Assembly: GCA_016795565.1 (NCBI GenBank)
Contig: JAEUGW010000025.1
Coordinates: forward strand, 1-64,000
Length of the DNA: 64,000 bases
From: Opitutaceae bacterium
GTDB taxonomy: Bacteria > Verrucomicrobiota > Verrucomicrobiia > Opitutales > Opitutaceae
Reading direction: 5' to 3'
Of the stretch, positions 7,549 through 15,821 are shown piece by piece. A program made the position numbers and the translations under genes. The notes below the pieces were generated by a model. The model made no database searches, was not told the DNA's origin, and saw only the letters and a program-made list of their open reading frames with translations. The first letter of the stretch is position 1. Each line of letters begins with the position of its first letter.

Positions 7549-9477
7549 ATGAACCGCTGGATCCCGCTCATCGTCCTCATCCTCGCCGCCGGCTGGCTGG
7601 CGTCCTCGCTGCGTCCGCAGAAGAACGCCGGCGCGATGGACCTCGCCGCCTTCGGCCGACTGCCCGTGCTGGTCAACGGCCGCCTCAAGCCGCTCGACAC
7701 CGTCGCCCGCACCTCCCTGCTCATGTTGCAGGGCCGCCAGCGCGTCAGCGATCCGACCGTGTCCGAGCCCTTTGTCGCCACGCCCGCCGAGTGGCTGGCC
7801 GACGTGCTGTTCAACCCCGCCAAGGCCGACACCTATCCCACCTTCCGCCTCAGCGCCACCGACTCGCCCGAGTTGCTCACGCTCATGGGCATCACGGAGG
7901 CCGACACCAAAATCCGCTACGACAGCGCGATCCTGCGCACGCTGGCGCTCGCCGACTTCGTGCCCGGCACCCGCACCCGTTTCTCCTTCAACCAGCTGCA
8001 GCCCAAGCTGGCCGAGCTCGACCGGCAGGCCCAACTGGCCGAGCCCATTGACCCGCAACTGCGCACCGGCTTCCAGAAGGCCGTCGTGCAACTGCGCGAG
8101 CGCGTCATGCTCTACCAGCGCCTCAAGCACAGCGTGCAAATGCCCGACTCCGCCGGTTTTCTCGCCGAGATTCTGCGCTTCCAGCAGGGGCTCCCCGCCG
8201 GCATCACCGCCGTCCGCGCCCGGCAGAAGGGCGAGCCGCACGACGAGGCTGCTTTTCAAGCCCTGCTCGCCGCCGCCGAACGCTACGACATCATGGACAA
8301 GCACGGCTACCTGCTCACCATCCCGCCCGATGCCAGCGAGCCCAGCCCGACCGCCTGGCGGACCGCCGGCCACGTGCTGCTCGAGACCTTCGAGACCCAG
8401 AGCCTGAATCCCAACGTCATGGCCTACGCCGCCCTCGGCAGCGCCTGGCGCGGCCGCGAGGCCGGCCAGTTCAACGAGATTGTCCGCCTCTTCCGCGAGC
8501 AGCTCGGCAAGCGCTTCGGCCCGCAGCTGGCGAAAAGCGATGTCGAGACGCGCTTCAACTCCGCCGAGCCGTTCTACAAGAGCATGCAGCTCTACGCCGT
8601 CGCGTTCCTGCTCGCGCTCTGCTCCTGGCTCCGGTGGCCGGCCGTGCTCGGCCGGAGCGCGTTCTACCTCACCCTGCTCGCGTTTGTCGCCACGACCGCC
8701 GGCATCGCCACCCGCATGTGGCTGGAGGGCCGCCCCCCGGTCACCAACCTCTATTCCTCCGCCCTGTTCGTCGGCTGGGGCTCGGTTGGACTCTGCCTGA
8801 TTCTTGAAAAGACGTATCGCAACGCCATCGGCTCCGTCGCCGCCGGCGTGATCGGCTTTGTCACGCTCCTCATCGCCCACCATCTCTCCCTCAGCGGCGA
8901 CACCCTCGAGATGATGCGCGCCGTGCTCGACACCAACCTCTGGCTCGCGACCCACGTCGTCGTCGTGACCATCGGCTACGCCGCCACCTTCCTCGCCGGC
9001 TTCCTCGCCCTCATCTATGTTGGCCGCGGCGTGCTCACCCGCTCGCTCGACCAGGGCACCGCCGACGCGCTGGCCCGGATGGTTTACGGCATCGTGTGCT
9101 TCGCCACGCTTTGCAGCCTCATCGGCACCGTCCTCGGCGGCATCTGGGCGGACCAGTCCTGGGGTCGCTTCTGGGGCTGGGACCCGAAGGAGAACGGTGC
9201 TGTCATGATCGTCCTCTGGAACGCCATCATCCTCCACGCCCGCTGGGGCGGCCTCGTCCGGCAGCGCGGCCTGATGGGCCTCGCCATCTTCGGGAACATC
9301 ATCACCAGCTGGAGCTGGTTCGGCACCAACATGCTCGGCGTCGGCCTGCACAGCTACGGCTTCATGGACGCCGCCTTCTACTGGCTCCTCACCTTCGTCC
9401 TGACCCAGGTCGCCGTCATCGCTCTCGCGCAACTGCCGCTGGCGAAATGGCGGAGTTTCCAGAACAAGCCGGCTTGA
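7549..9477 (+). CDS. ccsA: CcsA/ResC-like cytochrome c assembly protein
   Basis: Heme-handling membrane protein of system II cytochrome c maturation, partner of ResB. An N-terminal helix and a soluble domain of about 330 residues precede the multi-helix CcsA region. The tryptophan-rich WWD motif is present as WGRFWGWDPKE around residues 538-548, the heme-presentation site of the family. Conserved histidines occur in the IAHHLSLSGD segment and near the C-terminal SYGFMDAAFYW segment. At 642 aa it is longer than plain CcsA because of the N-terminal domain. It follows resB on the same strand. Confidence 0.93.
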   Translation: MNRWIPLIVLILAAGWLASSLRPQKNAGAMDLAAFGRLPVLVNGRLKPLDTVARTSLLMLQGRQRVSDPTVSEPFVATPAEWLADVLFNPAKADTYPTFRLSATDSPELLTLMGITEADTKIRYDSAILRTLALADFVPGTRTRFSFNQLQPKLAELDRQAQLAEPIDPQLRTGFQKAVVQLRERVMLYQRLKHSVQMPDSAGFLAEILRFQQGLPAGITAVRARQKGEPHDEAAFQALLAAAERYDIMDKHGYLLTIPPDASEPSPTAWRTAGHVLLETFETQSLNPNVMAYAALGSAWRGREAGQFNEIVRLFREQLGKRFGPQLAKSDVETRFNSAEPFYKSMQLYAVAFLLALCSWLRWPAVLGRSAFYLTLLAFVATTAGIATRMWLEGRPPVTNLYSSALFVGWGSVGLCLILEKTYRNAIGSVAAGVIGFVTLLIAHHLSLSGDTLEMMRAVLDTNLWLATHVVVVTIGYAATFLAGFLALIYVGRGVLTRSLDQGTADALARMVYGIVCFATLCSLIGTVLGGIWADQSWGRFWGWDPKENGAVMIVLWNAIILHARWGGLVRQRGLMGLAIFGNIITSWSWFGTNMLGVGLHSYGFMDAAFYWLLTFVLTQVAVIALAQLPLAKWRSFQNKPA

Positions 9478-9490
9478 CGGGCTTGTTCTG
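9460..9490 (+). terminator. Perfect 11-bp inverted repeat at the ccsA stop
   Basis: CAGAACAAGCC and GGCTTGTTCTG form a perfect hairpin with a 9-base loop that contains the ccsA stop codon. There is no U-tract, so it is a possible terminator or mRNA-end stabiliser between the convergent ccsA and recN genes rather than a classic intrinsic terminator. Confidence 0.45.
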
Positions 9491-9528
9491 ACGCGCCGTA
9501 GCCTTGGCGAAGGCGGGCGCCCCGTTCG

Positions 9529-11190
9529 TTACCCCTTGAGCAACTCCTCGGCGTGCGCCACAGCGCTCCTGGCCGTGCGGTCGCCCAGCATGCGCGCCAG
9601 CTCACCCACCCGCACCTTGCGGTTGCCGTGAATCGGCTCGATCTCGACCGACGCCCGGTCGCCGCTCTGGTCCTTCGTGACGACCAAGTGATTCGCCGCC
9701 TGCGCCGCCACCTGCGGCAGGTGCGTGACGCACAGCACTTGGTGTCGCTCGGCGATGTCGGCCATCTTCTCGCCGACGATCCGCCCGATCTCGCCGCCCA
9801 CGTTGGCGTCCACCTCGTCAAACACCAGCAGCGGCACGTCGTCGATCTCCGCCAGCACGGCCTTCAGCGCCAGCATCACCCGCGCCAGCTCGCCGCTCGA
9901 GGCGATGCGGTGCAGCGGCAGCGGCGGCTCGCCGACGTTCGGCGAGAACAGGAACTCCACGCCGCAGTCGCCGTGCAGGCCGAGTTCGGGCAACGCCGTG
10001 AGCGACACGCGGAAATCCGCCTTCTTGAACCCGAGCGAGACCATCACCTTGGCTGCAGCCTTGGCCAGCTGGAGCGCGGCCTTCTCGCGGGTCGCGCGCA
10101 GCTCGGCCGCGGCCTTCCTGGCTGACTTCAGGGCGTCGGCGATCTGCTGCTCAAGCCTGGCCAACGAGCCCTCGACGTCGCTCTGCAACTCCAGTTTCCG
10201 GCGCATCTCGTCGCGCGCGGCGAGCACGGCCCCGACCTTGGCGCCATGCTTGCGCTTCAGCTCGAGCCAGGAATTCATCTTCCCCTGCAGCGCCTCCGCC
10301 TGCTCGGGGTCAAAGTTCAGCGACGAGGCCAGCGAGGCGAACTCCGCGTCGAGATCGCCCAGTTCAACCGAGGCGGACTGCAGCCGGTCGGCCAGTGGCT
10401 TGCTGGCGGCATCGAGCGCCTCGAGCTGGCGCGCCTCGCGCAGGATCGCCGAAAGCCGGCCGAGCAGGCCGTCCTCCCCGCTCAGCCCGTGGCTGAGGCC
10501 CGACGCGAGCGCGATGATTTCCTGCGCGCTGTTCTGCCGCTGGAAATCGCGGTCGAGCTCCGCGATGGCCTCCTCGGTCAGATCAAGGGCGTCGATCTTG
10601 CCGAGCTGGATCTTGAGAAACTCGATTTGGTCGGCGGACAGCTTGTCCGCGCCGAGCAGGCGCTCGCGCTCGTCCCGCAGCTCGCGCCAGTGCCGGTGGG
10701 TTTTCTGATATTGCCCGAGCACCGCCTCGTTCCTGGCGAACAGGTCGAGCAGTTCGCGCTGCCCGCCCTCCTTGAGCAGGCGGCGCGGTTCGCCGGGACC
10801 ATGGAAGTCGATCCAGTGCTCGCCGAGCTCCTGCAGGGCCGTGAGCGTGGCGAGGCCGCCGTTGACGGAAATCCTCGGCGCCTTGTCGCGCGGCAGGCTG
10901 CGCTTGAGGATGAGCACGCCGTCGTCGCAGGCCGGCAGGTCGAGCCGCATGAGCGCCGCGTCGAGCTTGCGGCTGTCGGCGAAGAAAAGCGCCGCCTCAA
11001 CCTCGGTGGCGGGCGCGCCCTGCCGGATGATGGTCTTGTCCGCCCGCGCCCCGGCCAGCAGGGAGAGCGCGCCGAGCAGGATGCTCTTGCCCGCGCCGGT
11101 CTCGCCCGTCACGGCGGTGAAGCCAGTCTCGAACTCCAACTCGACTTCGTCGAGCAGGGCCAGGTTGCGGATGCGGAGCGATTGCAGCAT
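9529..11190 (-). CDS. recN: DNA repair protein RecN
   Basis: SMC-like ATPase acting early in double-strand break repair. It opens with MLQSLRIRNLALLDEVELEF, carries the Walker A GETGAGKS at residues 29-36, has a long coiled-coil middle, and shows the ABC signature ASSGELARVMLALKA followed by Walker B PLLVFDEVDANVGG. The start at ATG 11190 gives 553 aa, the usual RecN length; a longer frame would add seven residues. It stands alone, convergent with ccsA and divergent from tRNA-Val. Confidence 0.96.
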   Translation of the reverse strand: MLQSLRIRNLALLDEVELEFETGFTAVTGETGAGKSILLGALSLLAGARADKTIIRQGAPATEVEAALFFADSRKLDAALMRLDLPACDDGVLILKRSLPRDKAPRISVNGGLATLTALQELGEHWIDFHGPGEPRRLLKEGGQRELLDLFARNEAVLGQYQKTHRHWRELRDERERLLGADKLSADQIEFLKIQLGKIDALDLTEEAIAELDRDFQRQNSAQEIIALASGLSHGLSGEDGLLGRLSAILREARQLEALDAASKPLADRLQSASVELGDLDAEFASLASSLNFDPEQAEALQGKMNSWLELKRKHGAKVGAVLAARDEMRRKLELQSDVEGSLARLEQQIADALKSARKAAAELRATREKAALQLAKAAAKVMVSLGFKKADFRVSLTALPELGLHGDCGVEFLFSPNVGEPPLPLHRIASSGELARVMLALKAVLAEIDDVPLLVFDEVDANVGGEIGRIVGEKMADIAERHQVLCVTHLPQVAAQAANHLVVTKDQSGDRASVEIEPIHGNRKVRVGELARMLGDRTARSAVAHAEELLKG

Positions 11191-11331
11191 TGCGGAAGCA
11201 CGAATGGACACGAATCAGCATGGATTCAAGCGCCGCCGCGCCTCCCCGCCCGGTCTCCTGACAGCTTTCTGCCGGATGCCCGAAATATCCTTGCACCGTC
11301 CGGGACGAATCGTTCACTCCTCCCTTCCCGC

Positions 11332-11408
11332 GGACCTTTAGCTCAGTTGGTTAGAGCGTTTCGTTGACATCGAAAAGGTCACTGGTTCGAGTCCAGTAAG
11401 GTCCACCA
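11332..11408 (+). tRNA. tRNA-Val (anticodon GAC)
   Basis: A complete cloverleaf can be drawn: acceptor GGACCTT with AAGGTCC, D-arm GCTC/GAGC, anticodon stem TTTCG/CGAAA with loop TTGACAT (anticodon GAC), T-arm ACTGG/CCAGT, and an encoded 3' CCA. GAC reads Val codons GUC and GUU. Confidence 0.96.
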
Positions 11409-11449
11409 TCCGCGCAAACCCTTCACCGGAAGGAGCTTCGGTCTGGCTA

Positions 11450-12553
11450 TTAAAGTTGCGCCGGCTTGCCACCGGGGAGCGTCACCCGCGGGGCCTCCGC
11501 GCCGTCCAGCTCACGCAGTTTCGACCACGGGTCGTCCTGCAGGCGGAGGAACTTGAAGCCGAGGAGCCGCGCCTTGCCGGCGGCATCGCGCTCGGCGTTG
11601 TGCGCCGTTTCCCGGGCAATGAATTGCGCCATGGTTTCCTCGCGCACGGCAGGCTCGGCGGAGTGGATGATGTGCAGCGTGCCGTCGGGCCCGTGGGCGA
11701 CGAGACCGACATGCCCCACCCAGGCGTTGCCGCCGAAGGTGTCGTTGACTGGCGCGCCGGGCTTCACGACGCCGCGCACGACATTGATGAAGTCGCCGTC
11801 GCGCAGCTGCGGCGCGGCGCGGGCGATCTCGGCATAGGGCAGATAGGCGTCGTGGTGTTCCTCGACGGGAAAGCTCGTCTTCAGCTTGTAGCGGCCGAGG
11901 AGAAATTTGCTCCGGTCCAGGCGCTCGCGGAACTTCACCGCCGTGCCGGCCGCGAGTTCCCCGGTGATTTCACGGACGAGCCAGCGGTTCGACGGGTTCC
12001 AGTCGGCCTCCGTGTAGTGATTGCGGGTGGCCACGCCGATGCGGCCGTCGCGGTAGCGGATGCGCTGGAGCAGCCGCAGAAAGCTGCTCCAATCGTGGCT
12101 CAGCGCCATGGCATAGATGTGCTCGGTGAAGACGAGGCAGTCGCTCTTGCCGAGGCAATACAGCGGCTGCGGGTCGTGGGTCTCGAAGGGCGCTTCGCCG
12201 AGCAGGTAGAGCTCGTAGGGCTGGCCGAGATTCATCCGGGCCAGGTGCATGATGCGCTGGCGTAGGTCGGGCACCTGGGCCTGCAGCGGTCCGAGGTAGG
12301 CGCCGACCTCGGCCTCGGTGAACTGGTAGAGCGGCTTGGCGGCCGGGACGGCGGACAAAGTGAGAGTGAAAGTGAGAGTGAGGAGGAACAGTGCAAGCGC
12401 CGGCCCTGCCGCCGACCAGGCTGAAACAGGTAGGGGCGCAGTCTTGCTGCGCCCAGCGTGCGCGGCAACCCGGCCGGGGGCGCAGCAAGACTGCGCCCCT
12501 ACAGGCGGTGGCAGGCCCGACGACGGCTGGAGCGACGGGGGGTGTTGATTCAT
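11450..12553 (-). CDS. DUF1460 / N-acetylmuramoyl-L-alanine amidase-like protein
   Basis: A predicted exported cysteine amidase/peptidase of the DUF1460 family, likely acting on peptidoglycan. The YCLGKSDCLVFTEHIYAMAL segment supplies the probable nucleophilic Cys, and WVGHVGLVAHGPDG with IIHSAEPAV the probable catalytic His region. The N-terminus is odd: the hydrophobic signal stretch LALFLLTLTFTLTLSAVPA starts only near residue 52, because residues 18-42 are translated from a palindromic element with perfect 25-bp arms. I found no start codon between the element and the signal peptide, so translation must begin upstream of it or the gene is impaired. The gene stands alone. Confidence 0.8.
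   Translation of the reverse strand: MNQHPPSLQPSSGLPPPVGAQSCCAPGRVAAHAGRSKTAPLPVSAWSAAGPALALFLLTLTFTLTLSAVPAAKPLYQFTEAEVGAYLGPLQAQVPDLRQRIMHLARMNLGQPYELYLLGEAPFETHDPQPLYCLGKSDCLVFTEHIYAMALSHDWSSFLRLLQRIRYRDGRIGVATRNHYTEADWNPSNRWLVREITGELAAGTAVKFRERLDRSKFLLGRYKLKTSFPVEEHHDAYLPYAEIARAAPQLRDGDFINVVRGVVKPGAPVNDTFGGNAWVGHVGLVAHGPDGTLHIIHSAEPAVREETMAQFIARETAHNAERDAAGKARLLGFKFLRLQDDPWSKLRELDGAEAPRVTLPGGKPAQL
12430..12502. repeat. Palindromic element with perfect 25-bp arms in the DUF1460 signal region
   Basis: The arms at 12430-12454 and 12478-12502 are exact reverse complements; they begin GTAGGGGCGCAG and end CTGCGCCCCTAC, with a 23-base loop. It is related to the GTAGGGGCG elements near 30737 and 42180, and lies inside coding sequence. 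Confidence 0.85.
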
Positions 12554-12562
12554 GGGGGGATG

Positions 12563-12594
12563 AAAAAAGGGGGCGATCCGGATGAACCGCCCCC
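12563..12594 (-). terminator. Intrinsic terminator of the first TonB-dependent receptor gene
   Basis: Read on the minus strand, the stem GGGGGCG/CGCCCCC is followed by six T residues. It lies 23 bp after the receptor stop and just before the start of the DUF1460 gene, separating the two transcripts. Confidence 0.8.
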
Positions 12595-12616
12595 GGTGAT
12601 TCGGGTGAAGCGAGGT

Positions 12617-15568
12617 TTACAGGAACTTGTATTGCACGGACAGCGTGAAGGCGCGGCCGCGCGGGTCGGCGATGCGGGGTTCCCACGAGCTGCCGGCACC
12701 GGTGTTGGTGTCGTAGGCGATGCTGAAGGGCGGGTCCTGGTTGAAGAGGTTCTTGATGCCGGCGATCACCGTGAGGTCCTTGTTATAGCGGTAGGTCAGG
12801 CTGAGGTTGTAGGTGATGTATTCGTCCACCTTCGGGTTGTATTCCGTGGCGAAGGGCAGGAAGGTGCCGTTGAGGATGCCGGGCGGGACGTAGTCCATGT
12901 AGCCGGCGCGGTAGAGCTGGCTGATGCGGCTGGTCCACTTGCCCTTCTTGTAGGACACCGAGGCGGTGTATTTCCACTTCAGGCCGATATCGCTGTAGCG
13001 GGTGAACCGGCCGACCTCGCTGGCGCCAAAGGGCGCGGTGGCGATGAGCTTGGAGCGCTTCTTGAGCAGCTGGCTGACATTGATGTCGCCGATCAGCTTG
13101 CCGCCCCAGATGTCCAGGTCGCCGCGGGCGGTGTATTCGACGCCCGTCGTCTCGGTCTCGCCGGCGTTGATCGGCCGCACGTCAATCTTGGTGATGGCGT
13201 TGGTCACCGGATCGCGGGTGATCGCGCCGGGGAAGAGCGTGTGGTTGGCCAGGATTGTCGTCGTGCCCAGCGACTGAATGGTGCCGGTGCGGTTGATGCT
13301 CCACCAATCCATGCCGAAGGTGACGTGCTTGTTGGGCGAGACCACGAAGCCGACGGACTTCAGCTTGGCCTCCTCGGGCTGCAGGTTGGACCGGCCGCCG
13401 GCGATGCTGTTCGCAGTGTTCGGCGGGATGGACAGGCCGGTGATGGGATCGATGAGATTGCCGCCGGCGATGATCGACTCGAAGGACGGGTCGAACTGCT
13501 GCTTGAAGGTCGGCACGCGGAAGCCGGTGCTGTAGGAGCCGCGGAAGAGGAGCTTCTCGGAGGGAGCGTAGCGCAGCGTGACCTTGGGATTGGTGGTGCT
13601 GCCAAAACCGGAGTAGTCGTCGCGCCGGGCGGCGACATTGAGATCGAGGTTCTTGATGACGGGGATCTGCACCTCGGCGAAGACCGCCTTGATGGTGCGG
13701 CTGAGGGTGCCGGCGGTGGCGAGGGCGTTGTCAAAGGGCACATTGAAGATCAGGGAGTCAGCGGTGCTGACGTTCGTGCGCGGGTCGCCGGCAAACTTGT
13801 ATTCCTCCTTGCGCCAGTCGAGGCCGATGGCCGCCTGGACCGTGCCGGCCGGGAGCTCGAAGATCGGGCCCGAGGCGGCAAAGTCGGCGCCGGTGGTGGT
13901 GTAGGTGCCGCCGTAGAGCTCAACCCCGGTAGCGGAGGCGGCCTTCAGGCCGTCCATCGCCGCCTGCGTCTGCTCGTAAGAGAACGGACTGAGCACGCCC
14001 GTCTTGATGAGATTGGCAAAGGGCACCGTGTAATAATAGCCGTTCAGCAGCTTCGACTTGGACTTGCTCTCGGACTGGGAGACGCCGGCGCGATATTCCC
14101 ACTCGGAGAAGAACTTGCCCGGCAGCGGGAGCGGACCTTCCAGGGATACAAGGAAGCGGCGGGTGTCGCTCTGGGTGGCGAGTTCGCGGTTGCCGGCGGG
14201 AAGAGAGCGCCAGCGGAAGGCGAGCGGAAGGCCACGGTTGACCTCGAGCGCGGGGAAGTAGGCGACGAGGGCATTGAAGACGCGGTTGTAGTCGGCGCCG
14301 GTGCTGGGATAGACCATGCCGGAGAGCGGATTGGGCACCACGGTGCCGTTGGCGGTGGTGGTGGTGGTCTGGGCCAGCGCCGCGGTCAGGCCGGCGGTGG
14401 ACCACTGGTTCGGGGAGAAGCTCTTGGTGGACTCCGAGCGGCCGAGCACCGCCTCCACACTGAGCAGGTGGTCGCCCAGCTTGTAGGAGCCGCGCCCCAC
14501 GAAGTTGGTGTTCTTCACCGGCTGCTGGAGCACGGCGGCACGACCGGTGTCCCAGGCGGAGCCGTATTTGCCGTTGCCGGTGGCGGAGACGGCACCCCAG
14601 AGGATCTCCTCGTAGGGGCCCATGCCGTCGAGGCCGGTGTAACCCGCGCTGTTGGTCGGCAGGTCAATGATGTTGATGCCGTTGACGCGGATGGCGGAGT
14701 TGGCCGGGTCCACGGGGTTGGCGGTGCTGAGGCCGAGTGCCGTGGGGATATTGGCCGCCGTGAAGAGCGTGGCGATCGGCGTGCCGCGGGTGTCGGGCGA
14801 GATGCCGCGCTTGGGCTGGAAGGTGTTGACGAAGTCGCGATCGCTGCCGTCCAGGCGCTTGCTGTCCGACAGGGACAGGGAGGCCATGAGGTTCCACTTG
14901 TCCTTGTTCAGGTCGCCCCAGCCGCCGACGAGCGAGTAGCGGAAGATGTTGCCGCCGCCGTCCTGGGTGACGTCCGAGGAGGCGTTGGCCACGAGGCCCT
15001 GGAAGTCGCTCTTCGTGATAAAGTTGATGACGCCGCCGACAGCGTCGGTGCCGTAGGTGGCTGAGGCGCCGTCCTTGAGGACCTCGACGCGCTCGATGGC
15101 GGCAAAGGGGATGGAGTTCAGGTCCACCACGCCGCCGTTGAGGCCGTGCGAGGCGACGCGGCGGCCGTTGAGGAGGATGAGGGTGGCGTTGGAGCCCTGG
15201 CCGCGGAGGTTGGCGGAGGTCGCGCCGTTGTTGCCGCGCGGGCCGGAGGCATCGACCACGTCGGCATTGACGGCGAGGTTGTCGAACCCGTTGCCGTTGA
15301 TGTTGAGGTTCATGATGAGCTGCTCGGCGCTCGCAATGCCCTCCTGCTCCATGTCGAGCTTGGTGAACACGGAGAGCGGCAGCGCGCCCTCGTCGGCGAT
15401 GCGCTTGATCATCGAGCCGGTGACGATGAACTTCTCGAGTTTGACCGGCTCATCGGACTTGGCCTCCGGGGCGGCCGGGACGGTTTGGGCCCGGGCGGCG
15501 GGCAGGAGACTCGCCGCGGCAAAAACCGCCAGCAAGGTCGAACGAATCCACAGGTAACGTGCTTTCAT
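12617..15568 (-). CDS. TonB-dependent outer membrane receptor
   Basis: A 983-residue outer membrane receptor. It has a signal peptide (MKARYLWIRSTLLAVFAAAS...ARA), a plug domain starting VKLEKFIVTGSMIKRIADEG and containing ATLILLNGRRV and VEVLKDGASATYGTDAVGGV, then a long beta-barrel with alternating aromatic strands ending in FTLSVQYKFL. The start at ATG 15568 sits directly before the signal peptide; the frame upstream is not signal-like. No carboxypeptidase-regulatory extension is present. The substrate is unknown, with carbohydrates or siderophores the usual options. It has its own terminator and appears monocistronic. Confidence 0.93.
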   Translation of the reverse strand: MKARYLWIRSTLLAVFAAASLLPAARAQTVPAAPEAKSDEPVKLEKFIVTGSMIKRIADEGALPLSVFTKLDMEQEGIASAEQLIMNLNINGNGFDNLAVNADVVDASGPRGNNGATSANLRGQGSNATLILLNGRRVASHGLNGGVVDLNSIPFAAIERVEVLKDGASATYGTDAVGGVINFITKSDFQGLVANASSDVTQDGGGNIFRYSLVGGWGDLNKDKWNLMASLSLSDSKRLDGSDRDFVNTFQPKRGISPDTRGTPIATLFTAANIPTALGLSTANPVDPANSAIRVNGINIIDLPTNSAGYTGLDGMGPYEEILWGAVSATGNGKYGSAWDTGRAAVLQQPVKNTNFVGRGSYKLGDHLLSVEAVLGRSESTKSFSPNQWSTAGLTAALAQTTTTTANGTVVPNPLSGMVYPSTGADYNRVFNALVAYFPALEVNRGLPLAFRWRSLPAGNRELATQSDTRRFLVSLEGPLPLPGKFFSEWEYRAGVSQSESKSKSKLLNGYYYTVPFANLIKTGVLSPFSYEQTQAAMDGLKAASATGVELYGGTYTTTGADFAASGPIFELPAGTVQAAIGLDWRKEEYKFAGDPRTNVSTADSLIFNVPFDNALATAGTLSRTIKAVFAEVQIPVIKNLDLNVAARRDDYSGFGSTTNPKVTLRYAPSEKLLFRGSYSTGFRVPTFKQQFDPSFESIIAGGNLIDPITGLSIPPNTANSIAGGRSNLQPEEAKLKSVGFVVSPNKHVTFGMDWWSINRTGTIQSLGTTTILANHTLFPGAITRDPVTNAITKIDVRPINAGETETTGVEYTARGDLDIWGGKLIGDINVSQLLKKRSKLIATAPFGASEVGRFTRYSDIGLKWKYTASVSYKKGKWTSRISQLYRAGYMDYVPPGILNGTFLPFATEYNPKVDEYITYNLSLTYRYNKDLTVIAGIKNLFNQDPPFSIAYDTNTGAGSSWEPRIADPRGRAFTLSVQYKFL

Positions 15569-15689
15569 GGTGTGAGGTGTCGGATAGACGTGGTTTGGGT
15601 GCGGGCGGGAGCGAAGCGCAAGAACCGGCGGCAGGCAATGGCCGAGTTCAGGCCCCGCCAAGCTGGGCAGGGCGGAGCGGCCCGCTCCG

Positions 15690-15740
15690 CCGCGGCGCAC
15701 CGGGCCGGTGCGCCCTACCCGTCAGACTATTGGCGAGCCT
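15690..15740. repeat. GGCGCACCGG/CCGGTGCGCC dispersed repeat, copy 1
   Basis: A short palindrome followed by CCTACCCGTCAGACTATTGG-type sequence and CGAGCCTC. Other copies occur at 32676-32727 and 33998-34047. It sits upstream of the receptor gene; no gene is seen between 15569 and 15821. Confidence 0.75.
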
Positions 15741-15766
15741 CAAAAAGCGAGAGTGCCATCACGCAC

Positions 15767-15798
15767 AAAAAAAGGGGCGGTCCTTGGCGGACCGCCCC
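15767..15798 (-). terminator. Intrinsic terminator of the second TonB-dependent receptor gene
   Basis: On the minus strand a 10-bp stem (GGGGCGGTCC/GGACCGCCCC) with a 5-base loop is followed by seven T residues, just downstream of the receptor stop. Confidence 0.9.
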
Positions 15799-15821
15799 GA
15801 GGCATGAATCCAAATGGCTGA

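Noticed and set aside
12458..15064. Long plus-strand frame of 868 codons
   Set aside because: It is the antisense shadow of the TonB-dependent receptor gene; Gly/Val/Ala/Asp/Glu/Arg-rich composition and no domain, typical of reverse frames in high-GC DNA.
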